A DNA stretch of 64,000 bases, taken from Halocalculus aciditolerans (GTDB lineage: Archaea; Halobacteriota; Halobacteria; Halobacteriales; Halobacteriaceae). The translations under genes were made by a program, and so were the position numbers. A model generated the notes under the pieces. The model made no database searches. It saw nothing but the letters and a program-made list of their open reading frames with translations, and was not told the origin of the DNA. Within the stretch, counting starts at the first letter, position 1. Each line of letters starts with the position of its first letter. The stretch lies in assembly GCF_014647475.1 (NCBI RefSeq), contig NZ_BMPG01000003.1, positions 62,001-126,000 of the forward strand, read 5' to 3'. Positions 43,797-52,509 of the stretch are shown piece by piece.

Positions 43797-45188
43797 ATGA
43801 CCTTCTACGACCGGGAGGCGGAACTCGATACACTCACCGACGCGAGGGAGTCCCCTGGTTCGGACTTCATCGTCGTGTACGGGCGACGTCGCGTCGGGAA
43901 GACGGAGCTCCTCAAAGAGTTCTGTGCTGACCGTCCCCACATTTACTTCCTCGCCGCGCAGGAGGCCGAGCATAGACAGCGAGAGAAGTTCCTCGACCAG
44001 ATCGCAGGCCACTTCGACGAGCGCGTCCCGCGAATCGACGGGTGGGACGAGGCGTTCGAGTATCTCGGGGAGCAACTCCAGCAGGAGGATCTCGTCATCG
44101 TCATCGATGAGTTCCCGTATCTCGTTGCAGAGAACGATTCACTCCCGTCGTACGTGCAAGGGTTCGTCGACCAGGAGCTCGACGGGACGGATTCGATGCT
44201 CGTCCTCTGTGGGTCGAGCGTGAGTACGATGGAGTCAGAGATCCTGGGCCACGAGAGTCCACTGTACGGGCGACGAACGGCGCAGCTCGACGTGACGCCG
44301 TTTTCGTTTCGACAAGCCCGAGAGGTCATCTCGTACGACATCCAGGATGCGATTCGCTCGTATGCCGTCACGGGTGGTACCCCGATGTACCTCACGCTGT
44401 TCGACTACACGCAGTCGCTCGCGGCGAACATTCGGTCGCACGTGCTGTCACCGTCTGCGGTGCTGTACAACGAGCCGGAGTTCCTTCTGCGGACCGAGCT
44501 TCGGAACCCGGCGCGGTACATGAGCATTCTCGAAGCGGTCGCGCTCGGTCATACGACACCGAACGAGATCTCCGGCGCAACGGGGATTGACGCGGGACCT
44601 CTCTCGAAGTATCTCCAGACACTGCGCCGACTCAGGCTCATCGAGCGAGACGTCCCAGTCACGGCTTCGGGGAAGAAATCGAAGCGGTCGCGGTACCGGG
44701 TGGCCGACGAATTCCTTCGGTTCTGGTTTCGGTATGTCGAGCCGAATCGATCCAGTATCGAGGAGGCACCGGAGATCGTATACGACGGGACAATCCAGCC
44801 GGACCTCCCAACGCACGTCGCAACCACGTTCGAAGACGTGTGTCAAGAAGCCGTCTGGGAAGGGATTCGACGCGGCACGTTCGACACGTACTCGGAGGTT
44901 GGTCGCTGGTGGTACGGGGAGGAAGAGATCGACATCGTCGGGCTGGCACCGAACGAGGACCGAGTGCTCCTCGCCGAATGTAAGTGGACGACAGATCCAG
45001 TTGGGGAAGACCTCGTCGAGAGCCTCCGAGCGAAGGCCGAGCACGTCCGGTGGGGACCGGCTGACCGAGACGAACGGTTCGCCCTGTTCTCCAAAAGCGG
45101 GTTCGTCGACGGGCTCGAAGAACACCTCGACGACTCCTGGTCACTGCTCAGCGTAACGGATATCGACGATCTCCTCACGCCAGCGTGA
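43797..45188 (+). CDS. Archaeal ATPase with DUF234/nuclease-like C-terminus
   Basis: A 463-residue protein of the archaeal ATPase family: FYDREAELDTL, Walker A VVYGRRRVGKTELLKEF near residue 22-38, Walker B LVIVIDEFPYLV near 100-111, sensor SMLVLCGSS. Then a winged helix and a DUF234-type C-terminus with WYGEEEIDIVGLAPN and LLAECKWT, a PD-(D/E)XK-like D...ECK pattern. These genes are common in archaeal mobile regions. The gap to the helicase gene is 128 bp with its own promoter region, so it is probably separate from the Argonaute operon. Confidence 0.8.
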   Translation: MTFYDREAELDTLTDARESPGSDFIVVYGRRRVGKTELLKEFCADRPHIYFLAAQEAEHRQREKFLDQIAGHFDERVPRIDGWDEAFEYLGEQLQQEDLVIVIDEFPYLVAENDSLPSYVQGFVDQELDGTDSMLVLCGSSVSTMESEILGHESPLYGRRTAQLDVTPFSFRQAREVISYDIQDAIRSYAVTGGTPMYLTLFDYTQSLAANIRSHVLSPSAVLYNEPEFLLRTELRNPARYMSILEAVALGHTTPNEISGATGIDAGPLSKYLQTLRRLRLIERDVPVTASGKKSKRSRYRVADEFLRFWFRYVEPNRSSIEEAPEIVYDGTIQPDLPTHVATTFEDVCQEAVWEGIRRGTFDTYSEVGRWWYGEEEIDIVGLAPNEDRVLLAECKWTTDPVGEDLVESLRAKAEHVRWGPADRDERFALFSKSGFVDGLEEHLDDSWSLLSVTDIDDLLTPA

Positions 45189-45525
45189 GTGCGCCTGTCT
45201 CTAGGTCCTGGAGATCGTGTCGTTGAGTGTGTTGTGTGAGTGTCGTCTTCCATAGTCCGTACATCCTCGGCGATGTAGTGGGATTACGAAGGTTTCATCG
45301 AGGATGGCGGGGATTCCGGGTGGTGCGCGCGGTGTGGTGAGTGATTCACCGTCTTTTCGCGGGTGAAGAGGTACGTATATTGTCATGATATGCGATATGG
45401 TCGTACTGTCAGTCGGCTGCCCGTGCTGTCAGTCCGGATTTTGGCTTCTAACGGCCTGCCTCGGTAGAAATCAGGGTTTCCGAGGGCGAGGTTTTAAATA
45501 CAACTGGCGGTTGTGCCGGTGTGCA
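45189..45525. other. Intergenic region without a clear gene
   Basis: A 337-bp stretch. On the minus strand a 61-codon frame (45201-45386) is present but has no recognisable feature and I do not call it. The right end holds the promoter of the next gene (box at 45492-45500). Otherwise nothing stands out. Confidence 0.5.
45492..45500 (+). promoter_or_regulatory. TATA-like box
   Basis: TTTTAAATA, 26-30 bases before ATG 45526, the typical leaderless spacing; it decides the start of the following small gene. Confidence 0.6.
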
Positions 45526-45843
45526 ATGCAACGCGTCATCAACAGGAAACTGTACGATACCGACGAAGCCGAACAGATCGCACAACACGCTCCCAACACG
45601 GACCGAGGGGACTACCACTACCTCATCGAAACGCTGTACAAAACCTCGGATGAGGAGCCAGAGTACTTCCTCCACTGCGAGGGCGGTGCAGCAACCGAAT
45701 ACTCGGACCCGTACGAAGGCGGCCGGACCAGCGGAGAAGAACTCAACCTGGTCGATCCAGAGACCGCGCTAGACTGGTGCGAGGAACGCGCCATCGACGG
45801 CGAGATCATCGTCGAGGAATTCGGCGAGTTGATCGAAACGTAG
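45526..45843 (+). CDS. Small hypothetical protein
   Basis: A 105-residue acidic protein (MQRVINRKLYDTDEAEQIAQ at the start; YFLHCEGGAATEYSDPY in the middle; ALDWCEERA near the end). The pattern of a short N-terminal helix followed by strands with YFLHCEGG recalls small proteins linked to integrative elements in haloarchaea and bacteria, but I cannot name it. The start is set by the TATA-like box 30 bases upstream. A hairpin (CCACTC/GAGTGG at 45865-45879) after the stop might end transcription. Confidence 0.6.
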   Translation: MQRVINRKLYDTDEAEQIAQHAPNTDRGDYHYLIETLYKTSDEEPEYFLHCEGGAATEYSDPYEGGRTSGEELNLVDPETALDWCEERAIDGEIIVEEFGELIET

Positions 45844-46043
45844 TGCGAGCGGCTGCCTCGGAACCCACTCTCTGAGTGGTCGGCGTACTGCGGATCGTTC
45901 CCGCAGCGAGGTATATGGGAGACCCAGTAGAAAGCCCTCACCTTCACCGTCGAAGGCCGGGTTGCAATGTTCGTCGATATCCATCGACCTCTATCCCGTC
46001 CCTAGTAACGAGCGGCGGGATAGAACACTCTCCAGTCACTCCA

Positions 46044-48359
46044 GTGGGAGGAGACGCACGTCGGAACGAACAGATAGACGCCGTGATCCAGCAACTCACG
46101 AGAGACGGTCATAACATTCCGTCACCATTCTCGAAACGAGAACTGTACCGCACTGCCGCCGACGTCGGAATTGCAGTGTGGAAGCCAGACGTCAAGGCGC
46201 GATTCACTGACCGAGTGCTTGATCAACTCCACTACGAATGGGACCCAGTCTCCCAATCATTCATTCCTGCAGTCACGGAGGAGCTCGTCGACGACATTCA
46301 ACTAGCAGCTAGTACCATCACCCCGTCATTCGATACGGAATTGTCGGAGTCACTTCGCACACGAGTTGAGGCGTGGTGCGATCTCCACGGTTTCGATACG
46401 TTCGAAACCGGGACGGTGCAGAGAACTGTCGCGCGGCACGCCGTCCTGAGTGTTCTACTGAAAGCGGCATTGTACGAATGGTATCAGCACCGGGGTGATG
46501 TTCCGCCTCTTTCAGAGACGATACAACAGGCGTTTCGAAACGCGAGTGAGCGAACAGATAACCCGGCGTTCGATACGTTCGTTCTCGACGACATCGCCGA
46601 GTTAGCTGATGAGACCGTACTTGCCTCCGTAGTTACTCACAGGGATCGCTTGCTCTACTCCAACCAACCAGCTGCAGACATCGGCCGGATCTACGCGGCA
46701 GTGACACCGAGCGAATACCGACAGTCGCTGGGGCAGTTCAGGACACCCCCCGAAATCGCGGAAGCCATGCAGTCTTGGGCCGCCCGCGGTGACTGTCACC
46801 TCCTCGATCCGGGGATGGGGGCAGGAATACTGTCGAGTTCGTACCATCCACGCTGGGTTCTGAACACTGAACCAGCGCACGTCAACGGAATCGACCGCAG
46901 CCCTCTCTCACTCGTTATGGGTGCGACTGCGTTAACCCTCTCCGGACAGGCGAATAAACCACAGACAAGCGATTTCCTCGATGTTCGGCCGGACGACCTA
47001 CAACGAGACGTCGAGGGTGTCGTCTGCAATCCGCCGTACACAAGCGGTGACGCGCTACCAAAGCAGTACAAAGACCGGATTAACGCGAACATAGAGGAAT
47101 CAACGGGGATCGAGATCAGTGCTCGGTCACCGCTCTACACGTACTTCCTGTACCACGCTCGCTCGTTCTTGTCCTCGGGTGACCGTGCGGCGTTCCTTAC
47201 ACCGGACAGCTTCCTCACGAGGGCGTATGGCACATCACTCAAACAGTTCTTGCTTGATGAGTTCTCGATCAAGGCACTCGTCCAATTCAACCCCGACGGT
47301 GACTCGGTTTTTGAGGACGCGCAGGTCACTGCCCTCCTTAGCTTCTTAGAAACGAGCGCCACCGGCGAGGAGTCCCTCACGCGGTTCATTCGTGTCGACG
47401 AGTCTGTTGATGCGAGTACCCTTCGTGACGCGGTCCGGAACGGTGACCAAGGTGAGACTGAGTGGGGAACGATCAATCACGTGCCGCAAGCGGATCTCGC
47501 GGACAGAGAAAACTGGGCGGCGTTATTCGCGCCGTGCGACGTCGATACAAGCGCACTCACGTCCTTGAACGAGCTCGCCACAATCCATCGCGGGAAATCC
47601 ACCGGTGATGTGAATTTCTTCTGCCTCACCAGAAACGACGTTGATGAGTACGGAATTTCAGAAGAACACTTGTCACGACTCATTCGTCAACCAGCGGTCG
47701 TCACTGGCTACGACTTCACCGCCGAAGACTGGGAGAACTTACGAGGTGCTGGCGAGGAGGTGTGGCTGCTCGACCCAGACGAGCTGCCAAAAATCAAGAA
47801 CTGTCAATACGACTTCGAGCATCAGGTACTGTTCGACCCGGACTCGCTCCCGAGGAACAGCGACGATGAAGTACTGAATATCGTGTCGTACCTACGGGAG
47901 AGTGTACACAAGTCCCTCAGGGCAAACGTAATCGACAAGCGTCAATACTGGTATCGGCCACGTAGACAACCCTCGCCACAAGTCTTAGTGCAAGACGCAG
48001 GGCGGGACGGATTCAGGTTCGTCCTCAACGAGACCTCGGCGCGGAACATCAATAACTTCCGTGGGTTCTTTGACGTACATCTCGACGAAACGGAACTGAA
48101 GGCATTACTCGCGTACCTGAATAGTCCCGTCGCAGCACGAGTGATTCAAACCCAAACGCAAACGCAGCAAGGCGGCTACGAAAAACTCAGCATTAGCGCC
48201 CTGCATGGCCTCCCGGTAATCGATCCGACCTCGCTGGCGAACCCAATCGTAACGACGCTGGCTGACTTATTCGATGAGCTGCGCGAGACTGCGAGAAATG
48301 ACGGTGATTGTGAAGCGGTGTTGCATCGTCTCGATAGCGTGCTTCAACAGGTGATTTGA
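46044..48359 (+). CDS. Eco57I-like N6-adenine DNA methyltransferase
   Basis: A 771-residue protein from GTG 46044 (the 56 codons before it look non-coding; GTG 45876 is the longest option). The catalytic part has motif I LLDPGMGAGIL near residue 255, an acidic NGIDRSPLSLVMG (motif II) and motif IV VVCNPPYTS near 327. The second half has a TaqI-type target recognition layout (LNELATIHRGKSTGDVNF; NSPVAARVIQ; LSISALHGLPV). I see no PD-(D/E)XK at the N-terminus, so this looks like a solitary modification enzyme or one partnered with a distant nuclease. Confidence 0.8.
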   Translation: MGGDARRNEQIDAVIQQLTRDGHNIPSPFSKRELYRTAADVGIAVWKPDVKARFTDRVLDQLHYEWDPVSQSFIPAVTEELVDDIQLAASTITPSFDTELSESLRTRVEAWCDLHGFDTFETGTVQRTVARHAVLSVLLKAALYEWYQHRGDVPPLSETIQQAFRNASERTDNPAFDTFVLDDIAELADETVLASVVTHRDRLLYSNQPAADIGRIYAAVTPSEYRQSLGQFRTPPEIAEAMQSWAARGDCHLLDPGMGAGILSSSYHPRWVLNTEPAHVNGIDRSPLSLVMGATALTLSGQANKPQTSDFLDVRPDDLQRDVEGVVCNPPYTSGDALPKQYKDRINANIEESTGIEISARSPLYTYFLYHARSFLSSGDRAAFLTPDSFLTRAYGTSLKQFLLDEFSIKALVQFNPDGDSVFEDAQVTALLSFLETSATGEESLTRFIRVDESVDASTLRDAVRNGDQGETEWGTINHVPQADLADRENWAALFAPCDVDTSALTSLNELATIHRGKSTGDVNFFCLTRNDVDEYGISEEHLSRLIRQPAVVTGYDFTAEDWENLRGAGEEVWLLDPDELPKIKNCQYDFEHQVLFDPDSLPRNSDDEVLNIVSYLRESVHKSLRANVIDKRQYWYRPRRQPSPQVLVQDAGRDGFRFVLNETSARNINNFRGFFDVHLDETELKALLAYLNSPVAARVIQTQTQTQQGGYEKLSISALHGLPVIDPTSLANPIVTTLADLFDELRETARNDGDCEAVLHRLDSVLQQVI

Positions 48360-48431
48360 ACTCACCCGGATATGGCTTGTCGACAAGAACTATGTTCGTT
48401 GTCGGGAAAGTAATTCTTAGAAATTAGTTTC

Positions 48432-48860
48432 ATGCCAAACCACGTGGCGACCTACCCAACTGATGAGCAGTTGAAGCGCTGGCGGAGTGAGGCTGACGAG
48501 ATGGACATGTCCTTCTCCGAATGGGTACAGGGGATGGTCGAGGCGGGGATGAAGAACTTCACCCCGACGGTTGAACGCGACGAAGACGCTCACGAACTCC
48601 GAGAACAACGAAACGACCTTCGCCAGGAACTGGAAGCCACGCGGACGCGCGTCCGGGAGCTGGAAACTGCGCTCTACCAAGGAGAACGCGAAGCGATAGC
48701 CGAGTACGTCGAAAACAACCCCGGTGTCGAGTATAGCGAGATCGTCCAGCACCTCATGAATTCGACGCCCGAACGGGTGAGTCGTCAGTTGGATGTTCTT
48801 GAGGGTGAACGGGTACAGCGCGATGGAGACACGTTCTATCCAACTGAGGGCGACGAATAG
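48432..48860 (+). CDS. RHH-coiled-coil-winged-helix DNA-binding protein
   Basis: A 142-residue protein in three parts: an N-terminal ribbon-helix-helix-like MPNHVATYPTDEQLKRW then MSFSEWVQGMVEAG, a coiled coil (residues about 55-85), and a C-terminal small winged helix (YVENNPGVEYSEIVQHLMNS). It is the first of three overlapping genes that end with the integrase, so it may control excision or act as an accessory factor of recombination. Confidence 0.7.
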   Translation: MPNHVATYPTDEQLKRWRSEADEMDMSFSEWVQGMVEAGMKNFTPTVERDEDAHELREQRNDLRQELEATRTRVRELETALYQGEREAIAEYVENNPGVEYSEIVQHLMNSTPERVSRQLDVLEGERVQRDGDTFYPTEGDE

Positions 48861-49315
48861 TGGTTTCGACGAAAATCGAGGAGCGGTTAGGGGTGTACAA
48901 GTCGCTGTCCGAGGTGCCGGCAGAGTATCGTCTGGAGTCGTTTGCCGCCGGTATCGATGGCCAGGACGTCTGGTCGGAGTGGAACGAGATTCACTCTGAT
49001 TCGAAGTGGAAGCGTGCGGAGGCCCGTCGCGTCAAAGACCGTTGGGACGACCATCTCGATGGCACAGGCAGGCATTACGCAGCAGCGACACCGGAGGATG
49101 TCGAGTCGTTCATCGATGGGCTCCTCGACGAGGTTCAACTTGAGCGGGCGTACAAGCCGTACTGGCTGTTCCTCAAGCGGTTCTATCACTGGCTCGTGTG
49201 GCATACTGAATACCCACATCGATACAACCCGGTCCTCATGGCTTCAGCCAACTACCCGGCATGCAGGGAGGTCTGGGATCACGTCATGTCGTTCGACAGG
49301 AGGTCGTTCAAATGA
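48860..49315 (+). CDS. Recombinase-associated helical protein (core-binding-like)
   Basis: A 151-residue protein starting with GTG 48860, sharing one base with the previous stop and overlapping the integrase start by 4 bases. It is helical: WKRAEARRVKDRWDDHLDG, HYAAATPEDVESFIDGLLDE, YWLFLKRFYHWLVWHTEYPH and ending in NPVLMAS. That is the pattern of the SAM-like core-binding domain of tyrosine recombinases but with no catalytic domain, so it may help the integrase hold DNA. Confidence 0.6.
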   Translation: MVSTKIEERLGVYKSLSEVPAEYRLESFAAGIDGQDVWSEWNEIHSDSKWKRAEARRVKDRWDDHLDGTGRHYAAATPEDVESFIDGLLDEVQLERAYKPYWLFLKRFYHWLVWHTEYPHRYNPVLMASANYPACREVWDHVMSFDRRSFK

Positions 49316-50412
49316 CAAACGAGAAACGCAGAGAGATCGCTGAGGCGTTCGAGAAAGACTTAGATCCGCTCTCGAAGTTCGAGCGGACCTTCGTCGAACA
49401 CGAACTCGAACCGTTCGATGCGGCACTCGACGATCTCATCGATTACGAAACGACCCCCCAGGGTACCATCAACAACTACACGACGCCCATCAGACAGTGG
49501 AAGACCTTTATGGAACGCCAGGATCGCCACCCTGCGTGCCCATCAGAACGCCATGTCGTCGAGTTCATCACGTACCTTCGAAACGAACGCGAAAATTCGG
49601 ACGCGACGATCAAACCGAAGATCCGGCATTTGAATAGCGTCTTCGAATACTGGCAGTCCGACGCGGCGTTCCCCCACGACGACGCATTCAATCCGTTTGC
49701 CAAGGAGTTACAGAAGGGATACCTGTCGCCGGAGGACGCGGACGAACCGCCGCGAGTCACGGTTCCGGAACTCCGCGACGTGCTGCAAGACGTGAATCAC
49801 TGGCGAGATCGGAGCGTCATCGTGACGCAACTGAAGCTTGGTCTCCGAGCAAGCGAGCTATGTAACATCAAGCTGTCCGAGATCAATATCCGGCATCAAG
49901 AACTGCAGGATCACTACGACGAGATGGGGACGCACAGGCGAGTCCGCGACCGACCAAACTCGGTCTACATTCCACCAGATCGGGAGATGAACAAGTCGAG
50001 TGTCCCTCGGGTACTCCCGTTAGACGACGAGTTGCGACTTCTCCTCATCGAGTACCTTCTCGTGAGACCTGACAACGGGAAACCCTGGATGTTCCTTTCC
50101 CCGACTCGCCACAACCAGATGAACAACTCGATGGTGAACGAGATCTGGAAAGACCACTTCCATCCGGAATTCCAATTTGACGAGGACGATCCGTACCGAA
50201 GTATCACCTCGCACTTCGGCCGTCACCGGTTCTCAACGCTCTTTCGAAACGAACGGCACTGGCAGGAAGAAAAAGTCCAGTACATGACAGGACACAAAGG
50301 TAGCTACGACAGCGACGAGCATGACTCACTCGCCACATACGTCCACACGTACTACGAAGACATCAAAGACCGATACCTTGACGAGATCTACAAATTCGGG
50401 CTCGGTGTCTAA
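49312..50412 (+). CDS. Tyrosine recombinase/integrase
   Basis: A 366-residue integrase from ATG 49312. The core-binding domain covers residues about 40-140; the catalytic domain has Arg in LKLGLRASELCNIKLSE (near 183), HFGRHRFSTLF (H-x2-R near 303), a TGHKGS His and the nucleophile Tyr in YVHTYYEDI near 345. All four key residues seem present. It forms an operon with the two upstream genes and ends tail-to-tail, 4 bases overlapping, with the replacement PurD-like gene. It is the likely integrase of the island. Confidence 0.88.
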   Translation: MTNEKRREIAEAFEKDLDPLSKFERTFVEHELEPFDAALDDLIDYETTPQGTINNYTTPIRQWKTFMERQDRHPACPSERHVVEFITYLRNERENSDATIKPKIRHLNSVFEYWQSDAAFPHDDAFNPFAKELQKGYLSPEDADEPPRVTVPELRDVLQDVNHWRDRSVIVTQLKLGLRASELCNIKLSEINIRHQELQDHYDEMGTHRRVRDRPNSVYIPPDREMNKSSVPRVLPLDDELRLLLIEYLLVRPDNGKPWMFLSPTRHNQMNNSMVNEIWKDHFHPEFQFDEDDPYRSITSHFGRHRFSTLFRNERHWQEEKVQYMTGHKGSYDSDEHDSLATYVHTYYEDIKDRYLDEIYKFGLGV

Positions 50413-51728
50413 CTATCAGCAGGTCCGAGGTAGCCCCACGCCTGCAGGCGGTCGCCGTCCCCGTTGATCCACCGTTCGCCGATGTCGTCCCGGTAGTACA
50501 TGTTCGGCATCACGATCTGATCGATGCGGTCGTAGGCCTGTTCGCGCGCTGCCTGCATCGTGTCGCCTTTGCCGGTGACGACGATGGGCATCCCGTTGTC
50601 ACCCGCGACACGCCACTGGTCGTCGATCTTCTTCGCGTCCTCCAGGTGGATGCCTTCACGGCTCTCGGTCTCGAAGACGACGGCCGCGTTCCGCGAGTTC
50701 TCATCGTACGTTTTGTCGTCATCGAACGGGAACGGCGGCAGGACGACCCGCACGCCGATCTGATACCCGTTGTGGACCTTGAGCTCCGGGTCGTTCCCGT
50801 GCGCGAGGTCGTAGAAGAACTCCCCCGTGCCGGACTCAAAGGACTCCTCTTGGAGCGCGATGGTGGGGTAGCCGAAGCGCGGCGTGAACTCCAACGGATA
50901 GATCCCGGATTCGTTGACGATGCAGTTGAGGTCGATACTCCCGACGTACCCCTCATTGGCGAGCCAGCCCTCTATCTTGCCGAACGTCTCCTCGAAGAGC
51001 TTGTTCTGAGCTGCCCAGAACATCGACGTCCCCATCTCACCAGTGGATGGCCCGATGTTCCCTGGGAATAATTTCTTATGCTCAAAATTGAAATTGACCT
51101 GATCAATAAACTCCTCACCGTTGAAGAACCCGCAGATGGCCACCTCGACGCCCTCGACCTTCCGCTGGAGCTGGAAGCCCTTCATCCGGTGGCCCCACGC
51201 CTTCTTGTACGCCTTCAGGACGTCGATGATGTCGCTGCCGTCGTCTTCGTTGCCGACGTAGAGCAGGCGTTTGACGTTCTGGACTTCCCCGAGGGGCTTG
51301 ATGACGTAGGGCGCGGGGTTCTCCTGGACGTGCTTGATGCCCTCGTCGAAGTCGTGGAAGATGTGATGTTCAACCGTATTCACACCGTGCTCTTCGAGCA
51401 CCTCCATCGCGTACCCGCGATCCTCTTCCAGGTGATCGGTATTCGGTGTTCCACCGACGACAGCGTGGCCTTGCTCACGAAGTTCCTGAGCGAGCTTGCC
51501 TGTCCCGATATCCGGACCCACCCAGATATCGTCGAAGATGATGACGTCAGCCCACTCCACCTCAGCGCGCCAGTCATCCGTTTTCGGCACGAAGCCGTCC
51601 CCAATCTCCTTGTCGTGTTCGGCTTCGATGTAGTATTTCACGCTGTGGCCTTCCTTGTGGACTTGCCACGCAGTGTCGGTAATCAGTGCAGCGTCGGCGG
51701 AGACGAACAGGAAATTCTTGGATTCCAT
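50409..51728 (-). CDS. PurD-like ATP-grasp protein, element-borne full-length copy
   Basis: A 439-residue ATP-grasp enzyme related to phosphoribosylamine-glycine ligase. Recognisable are APYVIKPLGEVQNVKRLL (ATP-binding lysine), KGFQLQRKVEGVEVAICGFF, the FPGNIGPSTGEMGTSMFW loop (PurD 'NTGGMGAY') and PLEFTPRFGYPT (PurD 'EFNvRFGDPE', metal site). The substrate is unproven; it is not the standard PurD. About 10 bp upstream lies a truncated homologue (51738-52457) that is the host copy. Codons around 51055-51117 are A/T-rich (CAT AAG AAA TTA TTC CCA). Its promoter (TATATAAT at 51784-51791) lies at the element end. Confidence 0.8.
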   Translation of the reverse strand: MESKNFLFVSADAALITDTAWQVHKEGHSVKYYIEAEHDKEIGDGFVPKTDDWRAEVEWADVIIFDDIWVGPDIGTGKLAQELREQGHAVVGGTPNTDHLEEDRGYAMEVLEEHGVNTVEHHIFHDFDEGIKHVQENPAPYVIKPLGEVQNVKRLLYVGNEDDGSDIIDVLKAYKKAWGHRMKGFQLQRKVEGVEVAICGFFNGEEFIDQVNFNFEHKKLFPGNIGPSTGEMGTSMFWAAQNKLFEETFGKIEGWLANEGYVGSIDLNCIVNESGIYPLEFTPRFGYPTIALQEESFESGTGEFFYDLAHGNDPELKVHNGYQIGVRVVLPPFPFDDDKTYDENSRNAAVVFETESREGIHLEDAKKIDDQWRVAGDNGMPIVVTGKGDTMQAAREQAYDRIDQIVMPNMYYRDDIGERWINGDGDRLQAWGYLGPADS

Positions 51729-51782
51729 TGTTAGGGTTTAAGCCGCGGTAATATCGGTTTGTGCGTCAACACTCGCGGTCGG

Positions 51783-51793
51783 ATTATATAATA
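51783..51793 (-). promoter_or_regulatory. Element-supplied promoter for the intact PurD-like copy
   Basis: ATTATATAATA lies just inside the junction. Transcription would begin near 51762, 34 bases before ATG 51728, so the replacement gene does not depend on the host promoter. Confidence 0.45.
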
Positions 51794-51799
51794 GATCCC

Positions 51800-51830
51800 C
51801 GAAATGGTGCTCGAAGTTGAAGTTGACCTG
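51800..51830. other. Candidate attachment-site junction inside the PurD-like gene
   Basis: Homology between the cut and intact copies stops at codons around 51804-51809, just after GTTGACC...GTTGAAGTTCGAGCA (minus strand reading NFNFEH). To the left is element sequence. The matching attachment half at the other end of the element is outside the window, so the core sequence cannot be fixed. Confidence 0.55.
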
Positions 51831-52509
51831 GTCGATGAACTCCTCGCCGTTGAAGAAGCCGCAGACGGCGACTTCGACGCCCTCGACCTTCCGCTGGAGC
51901 TGGAAGCCCTTCATCCGGTGACCCCACGCTTTCTTGTACGCCTTCAGGACGTCGACGACGTCGCTGCCGTCGTCCTCGTTTCCGACGTAGAGGAGGCGCT
52001 TGACGTTCTGCACCTCGCCGAGCGGCTTGATGACGTAGGGAGCGGGGTGTTCTTGAACGTGCTGGATGCCCGCGTCGAAGTCGTGGAAGATGTGGTGCTC
52101 GACGGTGTTCACGCCGTGCTCTTCGAGAATCTCCATGGCGTACCCGCGGTCCTCTTCGAGGTGGTCGGTGTTCGGCGTGCCGCCGACGACGGCCTTCCCC
52201 TGCTCGCGGAGTTCCCGCGCGAGCTTCCCGGTGCCGATGTCGGAGCCGACCCAGATGTCGTCGAAGATGATGACGTCAGCCCACTCGACTTCCGCCCGCC
52301 AGTCGTCGGTCTTCGGCACGAAGCCGTCACCGATCTCCTTGTCGCTCTCCCCCTCGATGTAGTATTTGACGTCGTGGCCTTCCCGGTGGACTTGCCACGC
52401 GAGGTCGGTGATGAGCGCCGCGTCGGCGGAGATGAACAGGAAATGCTCGGAGTCCATACCGGGACGTCACAGACAGGAGAGAAAAATCGTTCGGCGACCG
52501 GCCGAAACG

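Larger units (their letters stand above)
51738..52457 (-). pseudogene. 5' part of the host PurD-like gene, cut by element insertion
   Basis: 239 codons that match the first 216 or so residues of the neighbouring full-length gene at high identity, up to VNFNFEH, then diverge into a 22-residue unrelated tail and a stop. The N-lobe and part of the ATP-binding region are kept, but the PurD-like GEMGT loop and the RFGYP metal site are lost, so it cannot be active alone. Its upstream side joins backbone sequence, which marks it as the original chromosomal gene. It still has its promoter side and may lead transcription into the intact copy. Confidence 0.8.

Noticed and set aside
45201-45386. Minus-strand 61-codon frame
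   Set aside because: It has an ATG but its composition is not clearly protein-like, and no promoter spacing or family supports it.
50409-52457. Simple tandem duplication of a PurD-like gene
   Set aside because: The upstream copy stops abruptly in mid-domain with an unrelated tail, and the intact copy is fixed to the integrase, which fits element insertion better than duplication.
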